Positions 1-12,200 of a DNA stretch of 60,000 nucleotides are shown here, piece by piece. Position numbers and translations under genes: made by a program. Origin of the DNA: Polytrichum commune (Eukaryota > Streptophyta > Polytrichopsida > Polytrichales > Polytrichaceae); the NCBI GenBank assembly GCA_950295325.1, contig OX485807.1, forward strand, positions 35,868,440 through 35,928,439. Reading direction: 5' to 3'. Within the stretch, counting starts at the first letter, position 1, and every line of letters starts with the position of its first letter. The notes beneath the pieces are model-generated. The model was not told where the DNA came from, searched no databases, and was given only the letters and a program-made list of their open reading frames with translations.

Positions 1-260
1 GATTACGTCAACTTCCAGAGCTCCTGCCTGATGCTTCATGCCAGCTGATGAGTTTGAAAGTTTGATGAGTCTATGGCACCGTTATCTTGACCAGGTCCAC
101 TTTCATCAACATGCATTCTAGTAGGGTTTGGATTGGGACGCTTGTGGAGGCAGGGATGGGTTTTCCGTGAAATTGAGAGTTTGATACTTGGCATTGATTG
201 TCGAACACCTTGTGGTCCGTCCCGTGTGTGGTTCTGTTTGTGGATGTTGCTCTTTGTATT

Positions 261-3200
261 ATGTTCCAGCAGAGACCAGGCAAGGCGGTCGCTGCTGCAG
301 TTGTGACTGAGAAAAAAACCGCGAAAGATCACTTGAGAACGCACTTGCATTTTTCCAATTGTATTCACGCCAGGAATTACGTGCACTTGCAGAGCCACAG
401 TCTGATGCTTGATGCCCGGCGCTCGCTCCAGCTGCCTCTTATGAGGGAGGTTTCCCACTTGCAGAAGATCCGCACCTTCCAAGACCAATCGACGAGCTCC
501 TCAACCCCCAGTCCATCCGCCAGCAGCTATGGCGGCAAAGCCAAGAGTTTGCTCGGAGACCCACACGCTGACGCCGAAGCCCTGGCCCTGCAATTGTCTG
601 CCAAGCTCGCAACGACTGCGAAGGTTGTGACCAGGGACGATGGCGGTTTCCGTGTAGAGATTCTGCAACAAAAAGTGGAGGAGAAGGAGATGACGGCTGA
701 GGCAGCGGCCCACCGTGGCGGCAGCAATGGCGATCTGAAGAGGACTATCGATGCAATTGTGAGGAAACTGGATGACCCACAGGAGGGCAGGAGGTCACAA
801 ACAGGCTTGACCTACGGTGATGTTAGGGATAGGATCAGGAGATTAGAGTCAGTTTTTGAGGGACTGCCGCAACGGGGCGTCACGGTCACGAAACCTAAGA
901 CACCGGAGAGGGACGCTCCTTCGAGCGAGGTTAACAGCACCGACAGAATATTCAGTGATTTGCAAGAGAGGCGAAGAAAGGACTCACAGAATGGCGGAGG
1001 AATTCAGGGATGGCAGGGGGAGTTCAATCGGCGAGAGGAGACTGTGGACAGAGTGATGATGGAAAGAAATGGTACACCTTCGCCACTCAGCAGGCTGTTG
1101 AGCAACCAAAGTGCGCTTTCTTTGCTAGGCATGGAGGAGGGCCATGAAAGTGAAATTGTGGAGAATTACCCCCAAGTTGGCAAGGGGGAGGTTAGTCCTG
1201 TGCAGAGAGAGATGAAGCATCATCAGCAGACAAACTCGAAGACACCCGTGATGATCCCCAGAGACTCTTTGCATCTGCGAGAAATTAAAACCTCCAGCAG
1301 TCGGAAAAAGACGGAGGGCATCGTTTTGCGGCGATCCAGGAACCGGAAATCATCATCTTCAGCAGCGCGGTCCGTGAATTTGCGAGAACCTCCTCTCGGT
1401 GTAAATGACGATGAGCTAGATGTCTCCGAGCTCCCCCGAAATGCTGCCTGTGGGATGCCGTGGGATTTGTCTCGTGACCAGAAATACAAAGGGAAGGGGT
1501 TCGTGGAATTGCAGAGGAATAATAATGGGAGCCTGCGAAACCCTTCCGTAGGTGGCTCCTTCAGAGCGTCCTGGAGAGAAGCAGAGATGGCGGAGGAAGA
1601 AGGTCTCCACTTGCAATCCTCCATGGACTCGGACGCAACTTCGCTCCACCTCATCGTAGGACAAAATATCCATGACTCAGATCTCGCAAGGTTTCGCATG
1701 GAATCTGATGCCACTGTACCTGCAAGAGAAATCTCACAGCAGTTCGAAGAATGTTCGGATGAGCCTTTGCAACAGCCTTCTGTTGCTGCTTCTCGCCATC
1801 CCTCCTCTCATGCCAGATCGCCACTGGAGATGTTCGATGGGCACAGAAATCTGAGCCAAAAGTACCGCCCTAAAACCTTCAATGACCTCGTGGGACAGCA
1901 CTTGGTGGTGAAAGCACTCACCACCGCCATCTTTAAAGCGAAGGTCGCCCCTGTCTACCTGTTCATGGGACCCCGAGGGACTGGCAAAACCTCAGCTGCG
2001 AGGATTTTCGCCTCCGGCTTGAATTGCCAATCTTCGGATGCCAAAATTCGACCCTGTGGTATATGCCGTGAGTGTGGCACCATGAGTTTGAACAGGAGCT
2101 TGGATGTGAAAGAGATCGATGCAGCTTCGAAATTGGACTTAGCAAGCATGCGAGCTGGGATGGGGAGTCTCGTGCCGCAAGCGAGGTACAAGGTGATCAT
2201 CGTGGAAGCATGTGACATGCTGAGCACAGAAATTTGGAATGCGTTTCTGAAAGTTTTGGAGGAGCCTCCCAGGAATGTGGTCTTCATCCTTATTACAACA
2301 GACGCCGAGCGCATTCCTCTTACAGCTATTTCGAGGTACTTGCTCTCAATCAAATTGCTTAGACAATTAATGAATCACCTGACCTCAGGATTCAACTGTT
2401 GAATCCTTACTCGGGCTTACTTCTGTGGTGCGTTGCAGGTGCCAAAGGTTCCTTTTCTACAAGTTGAAAGAGGAGGAGATCGTTGGTCGGCTCCGAGGAA
2501 TTGCCGGCAGAGAGAATCTGGATGTGGAGGATGGTGCATTATCGATTATTGCCGCAGGAGCGGATGGTTCTCTTCGAGATGCAGAAATGACTCTAGATCA
2601 ACTCATCCTCTTAGACAATAACATCACGCTGGCCCTCGTTCAAGAGCTTGTAAGTGAATTCACTCCCATCACACATGACTGTTCTTGAACGCAGATTGAT
2701 CGTTCATTCCTCAAGGCTTGCATGACTTTGCCATGTGACAATGACAGCCTGCAGTAAATTCTCGAATCTCACGTGCATCGGGTATGTTGTGTCAGGTGGG
2801 ACAATTTCCAGACGGCAAAGTAATGGATTTGCTAGACTCCGCTCTCTCTGCTGACACTGTGAGCACGGTTCGAACGATGAGAGAGATTCTGAGTTCCGGA
2901 GTCGAGTCCATGTCGCTGTTATCGCAGCTGGGCGCCCTCATCACAGACATACTGGTTGGCAGTTGCGATGTGCACCGCGACACGCGCAAGGGTTTCTTCA
3001 GTCGAGGACTTCGTAAGTGATCACCCCTAAACCTGCATCTCTTCCATGTTTGAACCAACTTTCGCTTAAACCTTCACGTCACCTAGAACTTTTAAAACCG
3101 CTAGATCGTCTGGATAGTTTGGTTTACCTGCGTATGAATTACAGGAAACTGAACAAGAATTAAGTGAACCAGTTCAATGGTTTTGTCGAGGCCTCCGTGA

Positions 3201-5348
3201 GTCGTACACACGATTCCCTGTAACACTTTCATGTTCGAGCCAACTTTCGCTTAAACCTTCACGTCACCCAGACCTCCTAAACCGCTTGGTCATCTGGATA
3301 GTTTGGTTTACCTACGTATGAATTTACAAGAAACTGAACAAGAATCACTTATTGTGAGGGTTTCTTCGCCCGAGGCCTCCGTAAGTGGTCACGATTACCT
3401 GCAACACTATCATGTTTGAACTAACTTTCGCTTCAACCTTCACGTCACTTAGAAGTCTTAGACCGCTTGATCATCCTGATGTTTGGATTATCTACATTTG
3501 AATTTACAAGAAACTGAACACAATCACTGATAGTGCAATTTGGTATTCCACAGCCGCAAGAGAAGAGCAGCGACGGCTTCGTCATGCGCTTAAAGTCCTC
3601 GCCGAGGCCGAGAAGCAGCTGCGGACATCGGACACCCGACCGACATGGCTAACAGCTGCCCTGCTTCAATTTGCACCCGATCATTCGTTCCTCCCTTCCC
3701 CTGCTGCACAGAGCCCTCTCGGACCTGGGAGTTTAGACCCTAGAGGAGGAACCGTGGATCCGTGCACCCCGAGAGGATTCACCCCGGGAGGGCCACTAGT
3801 GATGGGAGAGCAGATTCATACCGAGCACTTCGCGGAGCCTGCGTTGGGGAGGAATCTCAGAACACATTCGGATAGCAAAAGGGTTGTGATTCCGGATATG
3901 AGGAATCGTGGGGAAGAAACGCCCGTGGAGGGTGGGTTTGCAGATACTGAGAGGAAATTAGAGGAGGCATGGACCGAGGAGCCTCAACTGAACCAGGCGC
4001 ATGAGGATGATGATCACGAAACGGAGGAAGAAGAGGAGGTGCAAGCACAGAAGCCATTGGGGTTTGAGGATTTCGAGATCCTTACGGAGCAAGCTTCTTC
4101 GGAGCTTTGGAGACGGGTTGCTCAGGAGTTGACATCGAATTTCTTGAAGCGCCTGCTGCAAACGCAAGGGCGACTAGTAATAGCTGCAGTGGCATCTGGT
4201 AAACAAGACCCCTTGGTCTCCTCTTACTCCGTAGATCGAGGTCTTGTCTCTCTATGTGATGAAGAGTTATCATCCTTCAACTCAATGGGGCTTGTTGTCT
4301 GGGGTTGGTCCCCTGTCTTCTTGTGGTTGTTTGGCGTACAAAATCATTAATTTCTTCCACTTCTGGTGCATCCTCAGAGGCAGTGTTTGAATTTGAACGA
4401 GGAGCAACCTAATTCGGTTCATATTAGCAACTCTTGGCATGTCAAATTGATGAGTTCGACCCTCAATGACCCGATATAGAATGTTCTTCGTTCAAACCTC
4501 CACACGACCTCCTAGCACCGAAAAGTTACCGAACATGGACGGTGCTTTATGCAATAATGAACAAACTCCCGACCAAAAGGCATGTTGATGCAGAGGATGG
4601 CTCTATTGTATGAGAAGCAATTCTCTGATATGAAATGTATTGTGAAATTTGGTTTATGCAATCAGATGGCTCATCTGCGATTGTGGAAGTGGAGTTTCAA
4701 TCCGCTCGCTACAGACAGAAGGCGGAGCGATCTTGGCGTAGCATTTGCAGTGCGTTCCAAGCCGTTCTACGCACCCCAGTGGAGCTCAGGATTAGTTTGC
4801 CGGAGGATCATTGCGAGGATACCCTACTAACCGAGCTTGCCCGAGAAATGGCGGATGAGACGCAGGCTGCTCGGGCCATGGACGTGGAGAAGGAAAAGGA
4901 AAGGCTGGACGAGGAGGCACACGCTGCAGCCTACTTGCGTGAGATGCGTGGGGCTCCGATGCGCAGCAAGCGGAGACGAAGTCGAAGCACTTCACAAAGG
5001 CATCGGCAAACTGCGGAAGCTGCTTCAAGTGAAGCCCCCGATCGGGAACTGCTACCTGATTCTGAAATGGGAAGCTTCTCGAGGCCAGCTCCGCGTCGGA
5101 GACGCAGGCGAATTGCGAGAAGACCCCTCTTGGAGGGAGAGAGCAGTCGGTCCGAAAGCTCTTGGACAAGGTCAGGTAGCTTGGGTGACATCTCCATGGA
5201 CTCCGCGTTGCTACCTGACTCCAGAGTCCCCGTGAAGAGCAGGAAAAACTCTCTCGATAGAATGGAAACTGCGAAGGAGGACGGCAAGGGCATTCGAATC
5301 AAAGCGTTACTCGACGAAAGCCAAGGCATCGAGCAAAATAATCTGTGA
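261..5348 (+). CDS. STI-like: STICHEL-like protein (AAA+ DNA polymerase III gamma/tau-like), 5 exons
   Basis: Exons are 261-2335, 2439-2649, 2796-3012, 3554-4198 and 4666-5348. All have GT-AG borders and consistent phase, and give 1276 residues, close to the ~1200 of Arabidopsis STICHEL. ATG 261 is the first in-frame ATG, and it is needed to include the conserved N-terminal block (KDHLRTHLHFSNCIHARN, from about residue 25). The core starts near residue 535 (QKYRPKTFNDLVGQ). It has a Walker A GPRGTGKTS at 570-578, a zinc-binding cysteine set C589/C599/C602/C605, and an SRC arginine-finger motif around 691-693 that spans intron 1. A lid and collar domain (DGSLRDAEMTLDQL) follows. The C-terminus has an STI-type domain and two Arg/Lys clusters near 1151 and 1193 that could be nuclear signals. 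Family knowledge: STICHEL controls trichome branching in Arabidopsis. Inference: a regulatory rather than replicative role. The Walker B position reads E649-A650 instead of D-E. Collar and C-terminal sequence place it nearest the STI/STI-LIKE1 group. Confidence 0.93.
2990..3540 (+). repeat. Three tandem ~184-bp units covering the exon 3 donor and intron 3 of the STICHEL-like gene
   Basis: Unit 1 contains the end of exon 3 and its donor (GT at 3013). Units 2 and 3 repeat the exon end, donor and intron sequence, with GT at 3197 and 3381. The spacing is exactly 184 bp both times. Shared landmarks are GTCGAGGMCTYCGT, CAACTTTCGCTTAAACCTTC and GGATAGTTTGGTTTACCT. Only the first donor keeps the reading frame. 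Extending past 3013 meets an in-frame TGA at 3018-3020. Confidence 0.9.
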
Positions 5349-6230
5349 GCTCTCTCTCTCGCCATACATCGCCTCCTGCAATTTGATCTTTGAATACAAG
5401 CAAAGGTAGCAACAGCAGCATGTCATTTGTAAGGGTGAGATGGTGGTGTCCTAACATCAAGGTGCATTGACTGGACGCAGAAGCTCCGAGCCTCGTCAGA
5501 GAGCTCCACATGAGAGCATTCTCTGCTGGAGGAAGCAACATTCTCCCCTCTTCGGCACGACTTGGGTGAGCAAAATGAACTTGAATCGGTGTTAGTTAGA
5601 TTGTGAAATGGTTGATTTTTGAAAATGAATAACCGACGCATCAATTCTCAATGAAGACACCGATTTCGTGGTTCGGCAGTGAAAGCCCTAACCCTAATCT
5701 TGCGGAGCATAATGACAGTTTAAACTTATCAATGTGCTCAAATCTCAATGGGCTTATCCTTACCATGTGAAACGCTTGCCTCCTAATGAAATGGTTCAAT
5801 GCTTTCATGCTTCCTCATTCTCACTCCCAAATTGCATATATTGTTGCTCCAATTCAGAGAATGGCCATGGTGAAAGGGCGGCGACGGGCACAAGGGAAGG
5901 CGATGTTCCTGAAACTGGTTCCATGCGCCAAGACGGACCCGCCTGCAACGCTGAACGTGACGACTCTCAATCATGCTCCCCTCAGCCCGATACTCGAGAA
6001 TGACAGCACAACAGTCTGATCCAATGGATGCCACCAAAGCCAAAACACACCCGACATCCAGCCTAAAGTTGAGCTTAAACCCTAAACCAGAAACAGAATC
6101 TCATCTTCGGTGAACCCCGACGCCTTCGTTGAGATTCTGCGAATTGCAACAGCTTTAATATTTCCAGCGATATTGTTTCACAATGACCTCCAATTCAAGT
6201 GCCACGAGAAACTGTAAAATATGACAGCTA

Positions 6231-6292
6231 CATAGATAGATACATAGACAGATAGATAGATATTACAACATTAGGTGGAGAGAGAGAGAGAG
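6231..6292. repeat. GATA and GA microsatellites
   Basis: A run of CATAGATAGATACATAGACA-type repeats spans about 6231-6263. A GA dinucleotide run follows at 6277-6292. Confidence 0.85.
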
Positions 6293-7649
6293 ACAGCGTT
6301 GACAACCGGAAGAGGTTCAGATCAGAGAGAATAAGAGTTGCATCACCAATTGAGCACAATGAGCACAATTCTCAGTAGTGTCAACAAGGGCGCTGCTAGA
6401 ATGCGATGAGGAGGAGTCCATTGGTCACAGCTGAGTGCGATCGATCGAGGGTAGGAAGGAGAGGACACTGATTCATTCTTTCGACAAAGAGCGACCACCG
6501 TAAGGTGAAATTGTTTCGATACGGCTGCTTGTACACTTCGTTTGGAGTAATAAGAGCATCCGGGTCTTCTTTATTTCTTCTGTCACTCTTGCTCTTGCTC
6601 TTTCTCACCAAGGATGCTTGGGTTTCCGATCTGGTACTTGAGTTTAGGGTTTAAGCACTTCTACCCTAAATAGGGTCATTAGTGTAACCCTACACTAATT
6701 TCTCTAACATTTCATAAATATCTATAGAACATTTCCTATGATAATAATATATGATCAAATGAATTAGTACATTAAACAAGCAAGAAGACATGTCTCCACA
6801 TCAAATAGTGAAATTGTCTCTATTTTTTGGCAACTTGGAATTGCAAGTCAACGCAGTAAGTCATTCTATTCAAAAGGTCACACTAATGACCTTATTTGAT
6901 GCAGTTTTCTTATAAGTCTATTATCAATCATAATATCCTTGTTTTTGATGAGAGGGCATTTTGCCAATGCAAAATGTCTGCATGTATAGTTTCCTATTTA
7001 TAATGTCTGTTGTTTAAGGATAAGTACATAAACGTGCCTTATGGACTTGATTTGCATCAAGAGGAGAGTGGATGACAACCCGTGGAAGCGGCAAGAGATC
7101 CACCTTCTCAAGTTGGTTATAGAACATAACCGATCAGCTTATGGACGTAATCTTCATTTAATGGATGATATCATGTTTACATGGATGATGTGATTTGGCA
7201 AGTTCTCATAACCCTTATGCTCTTGGATGGGAGATTTTTTCCGCAAAGTAGTGCACTTTAGGTTAGTCATTGTGGGATTTTTGGTCATCGTCCTCTGGCT
7301 CCCGCCCTTGGGACAATGCTTTCAAATCCCATAATGCCCTCCCCTCAATGCATAACCCTATACATAAACAATTATGAATATCTTCCCTTTGTTAATTTAT
7401 GTTCGTTATAGAGGGTAATGTTGTGGACATAGAAGGGTAGGGGTGGGCAATGCAATATAGCATGTGTAGTATAGCCTACACTATGCTCAATTATGACAGA
7501 AATAAGACACACTTGTCCAGAAGATAACCATAAAAGTTTATGCAAGAGTATGCACATGATGTTGATCCTCTCTTTTTGCTTTATGTATAGGAGGATATCC
7601 ACAGTGGAGTGCAATGTGGGTTCTTTTCAACGATTTCCACTCATGTAGA

Positions 7650-7730
7650 GTTTTTGTGAATTGCGACAACTTTCTAGCAATGTTGTTTCACAATGACCTC
7701 CAATTTAAATACCATGAGAAACCAAGACAT
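7650..7730 (+). repeat. Second copy of a fragment also present at about 6120-6215
   Basis: Both copies read GAATTGCRACARCTTT, then a short variable stretch, then TTGTTTCACAATGACCTCCA and a similar tail ending in a GAGAAAC-like motif. They are in the same orientation, about 1.5 kb apart. The origin is unknown. Confidence 0.7.
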
Positions 7731-8394
7731 ATGTAAGCAGACCTTAAACAAATACTTTTTGCTTTGCACCCACTTCTTGTAGGATATGAAACATGCAATT
7801 AAGGTTGAGGGTCATTGTTTAAACCAACCCTTTGGTTGATTTGGCTTATTTTTGGAGTGCATTGGGATTAGTGATATGCATGATTGACTAAGGAAATTGT
7901 CTTAGACATGGTAGAAGAAAAATTAAGTAAATGCAAGCCATATCATCTATTGCAAATATTTTCAAGTCAATTACCCCTGACTACTTAAATCTCTCCACTT
8001 TTTCCATTGCAAATGCCTCCCAAAACCTTCCTGACTATCATCCAAATCCGCCCCCGTTTTTTTGTCCAAAACTGCCACCATCTTTTGCCCAGACCGGCCC
8101 CGCATTAAAACCAAACACTCCACCCAACATAGAAGTTGTGCCCTTATAACTTTTGCAAAAGGGTTGTTGTTAAAAACCTGACATATAAGTTGCAACTCTA
8201 GCTACAACCTGATAGTTGCCCAAAATTAATCCCACTTTCGCCTAGAACTAGCTCCGCATTCTCTTGAAACTGCCCTACTTTTCCCCAAATCGCCCCCGGT
8301 TTGCACTTGAGACATTTGGATGCTTTTAAGGTGTGCTCCAGTTATGAGATCAGGAGGGATGCATAGGGTGTGCTTTTTGGTGGGGCTTGGAATT

Positions 8395-8620
8395 AACACC
8401 CTCTACCTTAGTGCAAGATTATTAGCAAATTCAAATCATGACCACAATTATTTTACTCATAAATCTTGGAACTCTTATGAATATATTATTTATCTTATTA
8501 TCAAAGTGAGAACTGTCTCATTATATAATCATATAGATCCCCCGTTTATGTTGTCTATTTAGAATATATGGTTAAAAAATGTATATGAGCAGGTCTTTCC
8601 AAACTGACCTTAAATGATTG
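8395..8620 (+). repeat. Dispersed repeat family R1, degenerate copy
   Basis: It shares in order the blocks TAGTGCAAGATTATTAGCAAAT, an ACTCATAA block, a CATCAAAGTGARAATTCTC-like block and CATATAGATCCCCC followed by a TATGTTG-like block. The same order occurs near 10450, 28755, 32670 and 57985. No coding capacity is seen. It may be a decayed LTR or other retroelement fragment. Confidence 0.6.
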
Positions 8621-10449
8621 AAACTAAAGCACCTTTAAACTTCTTATTCTTATTCTTTTATCTAAAAATAAATTTAGGATAAAAGAGTGTTGCCTAAGAT
8701 ATTGCCCTAAGATCATCAAATAAGTTTAATTAAGGGTCCTATGTTAATGTTAAATTTTACAAGTGTCATGAGGTGAGTCACACCAATGATGAAGTTGTTC
8801 ATCAGTAGTGTAACCTAGGATACGTTTGAAAATATGGTAAGAAATCACCAACACATAAGTAGAGGATGTGTTTTCCTAAGTGAAAACCTCTTTTGCTAAG
8901 GATTTTTTTTCTTCTTTTTTTCTTTTCTTTTTGGGAAGTGTTTAATATGCATGGAACTTATACGGCTCATAGTTTGCTTCCTAACTAAGTTGTCTTTGTT
9001 ATGGGTGCCACTCGCAAGTAACATAGTATGGATGATGCCTGGTTCATGTATTCGTTGCATGGTTGGTGGCTTGAAAACCAAGTATGTGTAACTTTTTTGT
9101 CTAGACTTATGTCAAGTTGTAGAGGCAACAACATAATGGTCAAGGCTAAACCTATACTACTTACTAGGATACATATAATTGTAGATGGGTTGAGACTCAA
9201 TAGATGTTATTATGTCATCTACTATACATGATTTTGGAGACGTTGAATGGAGATCACTTGGGTTTCTGCCATTCAACCTATTTCCAAAATGTTCTTTCTT
9301 TCTTTCCTTTTTAAAAAAACTTGTGGATAAGAAAGGTTGATGGGACGGTGTAGGGATGGCATGGGCCATTAATTTGTATGCACAAATGCGATTGATGGTA
9401 TGGCATGTACCAACGATAGTTCTATGCTAAGCAAAGGAACATAAAAATGCCAATGTGAATTCTAAGAGTATATTCAAATCAATAGTGCACTTTCTCATGA
9501 AAGTATAACGTATGTGGGTATTATCCAGGTTTGTTTGTCATGTTCTACAATTTTTACCGATTAGCTTTACACAATGAAACTTGTGTTGTATAAGCAAATC
9601 TACAATGAAGCATCAACACATTTGGAATAGGACTCATATCTCCCGTGATTTAGGCATGATTATTAGAAGTGCATGTTTGTTGATTGATTTTTTGAATTGA
9701 ATAGATGGGTCTTCCCAAGTGTGCTCACTATATTGAATGTGAAGTAATCGATAAAATTTGAAGATGTAGTCCAATCTCCTTTGAACATGTTTCTTTATAA
9801 TGTTTGTTCTTTGATCTTCACTGAACCACCCACAAACCAAATGTATGGAGCCAATTAAGAAAAGTAATCAAATAACACCACATACCTTGCCAAGGAGTAT
9901 AGCCTATCCATTGATGTGTGAACCCAATAGAAAAAGGGAAGTGTAGAGTAAGGAGTGAAATGGGACAAATTGAAAGTTATTTGACCAAGGTTACATGAAT
10001 CCTTAAGGCCGTTGTAACTGTTATATATTCCTAACAAGAAGGTCATATGTGATCACATCTTCCATGTAGAACTCGTATTCAAGTAAACCTTGACTTTTTG
10101 GTTGCTTGAATTCTATAGGCGGATATGTTGATAAACTTCCAATAAACCTGAATTTTATGAGAGATATTTTGTGAATCTTTAGTGAAAATTTGAATGTTGT
10201 ATTAGCAAAATATGATGAAAATAATCCATCTTTTGTGGTAAATATATAAAATGAGATGAGAAGTAATGAAAATATAAGTCCCTCCAATTATGTCGAATAT
10301 AATATTAGTATAATAAACTCTGCATGTCTATTGGAGCATCTTATTATAGACATCAACATGCTATCATTCTGGACTTAAACTTAGTCCAATAGTAGTTAAA
10401 TACGAGTTGTAGGTAAAGTAGATATATCTCAAATGGTTACTTTTTTTTG

Positions 10450-10734
10450 GGCTAGTGCACTTCTCCTAGGATATAGAATGTGCGATTAGTATAAGATGAT
10501 TAGCAAATCCGAATCGAGGCTGTACCCAATTAACTCATAATGTTTGGAACTCAAATAAACATCTTATTCATAATCACAGTGAAGATTCTCGTGCTCATTT
10601 AATGGTCATATAGCCCCCCCCCCCACCCCAGTTATGTTGATTATTGAACCTAAAATAATCGTCATATTTTGAACACACAGTCCAATCTCTCTAAAAAAAA
10701 CATGCCCTTTTGGTATTTGTTACTAGAGCCACAC
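10450..10734 (+). repeat. Dispersed repeat family R1, left part (interrupted by the TIR element that follows)
   Basis: It contains GGATATAGAATGTGCGATTA, GATGATTAGCAAATCCGAAT, a C-run after CATATAG at about 10613-10624, and CCAATCTCTC, in the family order. The family sequence resumes at 11608 after the inserted element. The 58.2-kb copy shows the uninterrupted arrangement GAGCCACACCAAACCAC. Confidence 0.75.
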
Positions 10735-10738
10735 TTAA

Positions 10739-11603
10739 GAGCAAGCCCACTCATTCCTGGATCTGCATCTGCATCCGGCAATGAAAAGTGGCCTCCGTCC
10801 AGAATGCAGATGCAGACCCAGGCATACATGCCACTCATCCTGCATCGCTTTTTTTCACTAACTTCAGAAGTTCCTCTATAATGATCGGTAGGTTTCTGAA
10901 GTCATGAACCTCAACCAGTTATTTCTCAAACTCATTTGCAAGTAAGTAAGTGAGCTGACGAATTTCCCCAGATTTACCCTAATTCTCATGTGGTTATTTC
11001 TCAAACTCATTCTCAAGTAAGTAACCCAGCTCAACGAATTCCCCCATATTTACCCTAACTCTCATGTAATTATTTCTCATGTGGTTATTTCTCGAACTAA
11101 TTTTCAAGTAAGTAACCGAGCTCAAGAATTCCCCCAGATTTACCCTAACTCTCATGTGGTTATTGCTCGAACTAATTTTCAAGTAAGTAACCCAGCTCAA
11201 CAATTCCCCCAGATTTACCCCAACTCTCATGTGGTTATTTCTCATGCGGTTATTTCTCGAACTAATTTTCAAGTAAGTAACCCAAGTCAACAATTCCTCC
11301 AGATTTACCCTAATTCTCATGTGGTTATTTCTCGAATTCACCTGTAAGTAAGTAAGTGAGCTGTGGAATTCACGCAGGTGCCTTGTCTTATTTGACGTGT
11401 ACCCTTAATGGGTTGCGTCTTGTTCAAATAGCAGACTCCCTGCATAAGTTGACGTTATGCAGGGAGGGTTGCAGTGCCTACAATACTTTTCATCCGGAAT
11501 TAAAATAATCAGGGACCACTGGGCGTCGTTCTTGCATCCGCATCTGCATCGCGGATGTAAAAGTGCATATGCAGATGCGGATGCAGGGTGAGTGGGCTTG
11601 CCC
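10739..11603. mobile_element. 865-bp non-autonomous TIR element flanked by TTAA
   Basis: Left end GAGCAAGCCCACTCA and right end TGAGTGGGCTTGCCC are inverted repeats with one mismatch. TTAA directly flanks both sides (10735-10738 and 11604-11607). A second, inner inverted motif (GCATCTGCATCCG-type) lies at both subtermini. The interior is mostly a minisatellite. There is no transposase. TTAA fits a piggyBac-type target. TTA/TAA of PIF/Harbinger is the alternative if the borders shift by one base. Confidence 0.75.
10915..11350. repeat. Minisatellite inside the 865-bp TIR element
   Basis: About five to six units of roughly 75-90 bp share CTCATGTGGTTATTTCTCGA, TTTCAAGTAAGTAACC and CCCCCAGATTTACCCTAA. 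Both strands happen to stay open across it, giving repetitive peptides that are not genes. Confidence 0.85.
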
Positions 11604-11710
11604 TTAACCACGTACCCCTCCAAATGTGGTTGTCCAATTAAGAAAATTAACCAAACAAAGGGTTGAGTACCTTACTTTTAAGCATAATACGCAACTTGAG
11701 GTACCATAAC
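11604..11710 (+). repeat. Dispersed repeat family R1, right part
   Basis: After the TTAA the sequence reads ACCCCTCCAAATGTGGTTGT, CAATTAAGAAAATTAACC and AAGGGTTGAGTACCTTAC. It matches the block at about 58265-58350 (TTGATTAAGAAAAGTAACCG, AAGGGTTGTC). Confidence 0.7.
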
Positions 11711-11839
11711 TCCATGCAATCCCGAAATAACAACCATAGTTCAAAACCGCGAGATTAGTCGACCTCGTAGACTGTGCAGCCAATGATGAGACCAAGCAGT
11801 AATATTAAAGATGCCATGGTCCCAAAATAAGCAACACAA

Positions 11840-12200
11840 GCCGACGAAAATTCTCCACATGGCTGGACGCACGAGAGACGTTCTCGTCGGCTGTCAGCCA
11901 TGGGATGGACGAGAAGAGCCTCCGCACCGACGAAACATCCAGTTTCCGTCGCCTTTCCAACTGGCGAGCCATTAAGGCCTGTCCCAGAGCCCGGAAGCAG
12001 TTAATGCCCCACAAGGGCGGAACCCTGCGAAACGTCGGGTCCGTGAGCTCGTCATTCACAATATCACCCAAGGAAACTCCGGGCCGCCCGAGCCGAAGCT
12101 ACCTGAGCCGGGCGGACCGCACGCTTAACGGTTACGCCTAACGGCACCCGGCCCCGGATATCGTTCCCGGACGGATAAGAGCCCCGTTCACACGACGCCT
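11840..12200 (+). promoter_or_regulatory. GC-rich island, probable promoter/start region of the 13-exon gene
   Basis: This stretch is clearly richer in G+C and CpG than its surroundings and sits upstream of the long untranslated leader of the gene at 13518. It includes short inverted motifs around GACGAGAA and CTCGTC. The minus strand also has an open frame of about 88 codons without an ATG start, so a divergent exon cannot be excluded. No TATA box was identified with confidence. Confidence 0.4.

Larger units (their letters stand above)
5349..10440. other. Intergenic DNA downstream of the STICHEL-like gene; no gene supported
   Basis: The first few hundred bases are probably 3' UTR. The rest is AT-rich and holds only short open frames without recognisable domains. 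Its visible contents are a GATA/GA microsatellite (6231-6292), a duplicated fragment (about 6120-6215 and 7650-7730), and decayed copies of a dispersed repeat near 7756-7800 and 8395-8620. Confidence 0.6.

Noticed and set aside
1223-1714. 163-codon minus-strand frame opposite STICHEL-like exon 1
   Set aside because: It lies antisense to a well-supported coding exon and has no recognisable domain. It reflects the codon bias of the real gene.
5783-6043. Overlapping short frames on both strands (77-89 codons)
   Set aside because: No known domain and no supporting splice partner. Both strands are open by chance over a GC-richer patch.
6396-6611. 71-codon minus-strand frame with a Lys/Ser-rich start
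   Set aside because: It has no ATG (opens at TTG) and no recognised motif. It could only be an exon of something not visible here.
10994-11341. Long repetitive open frames on both strands
   Set aside because: They are produced by the minisatellite, whose units lack stops. The array is also not a CRISPR: units are contiguous, with no spacers.
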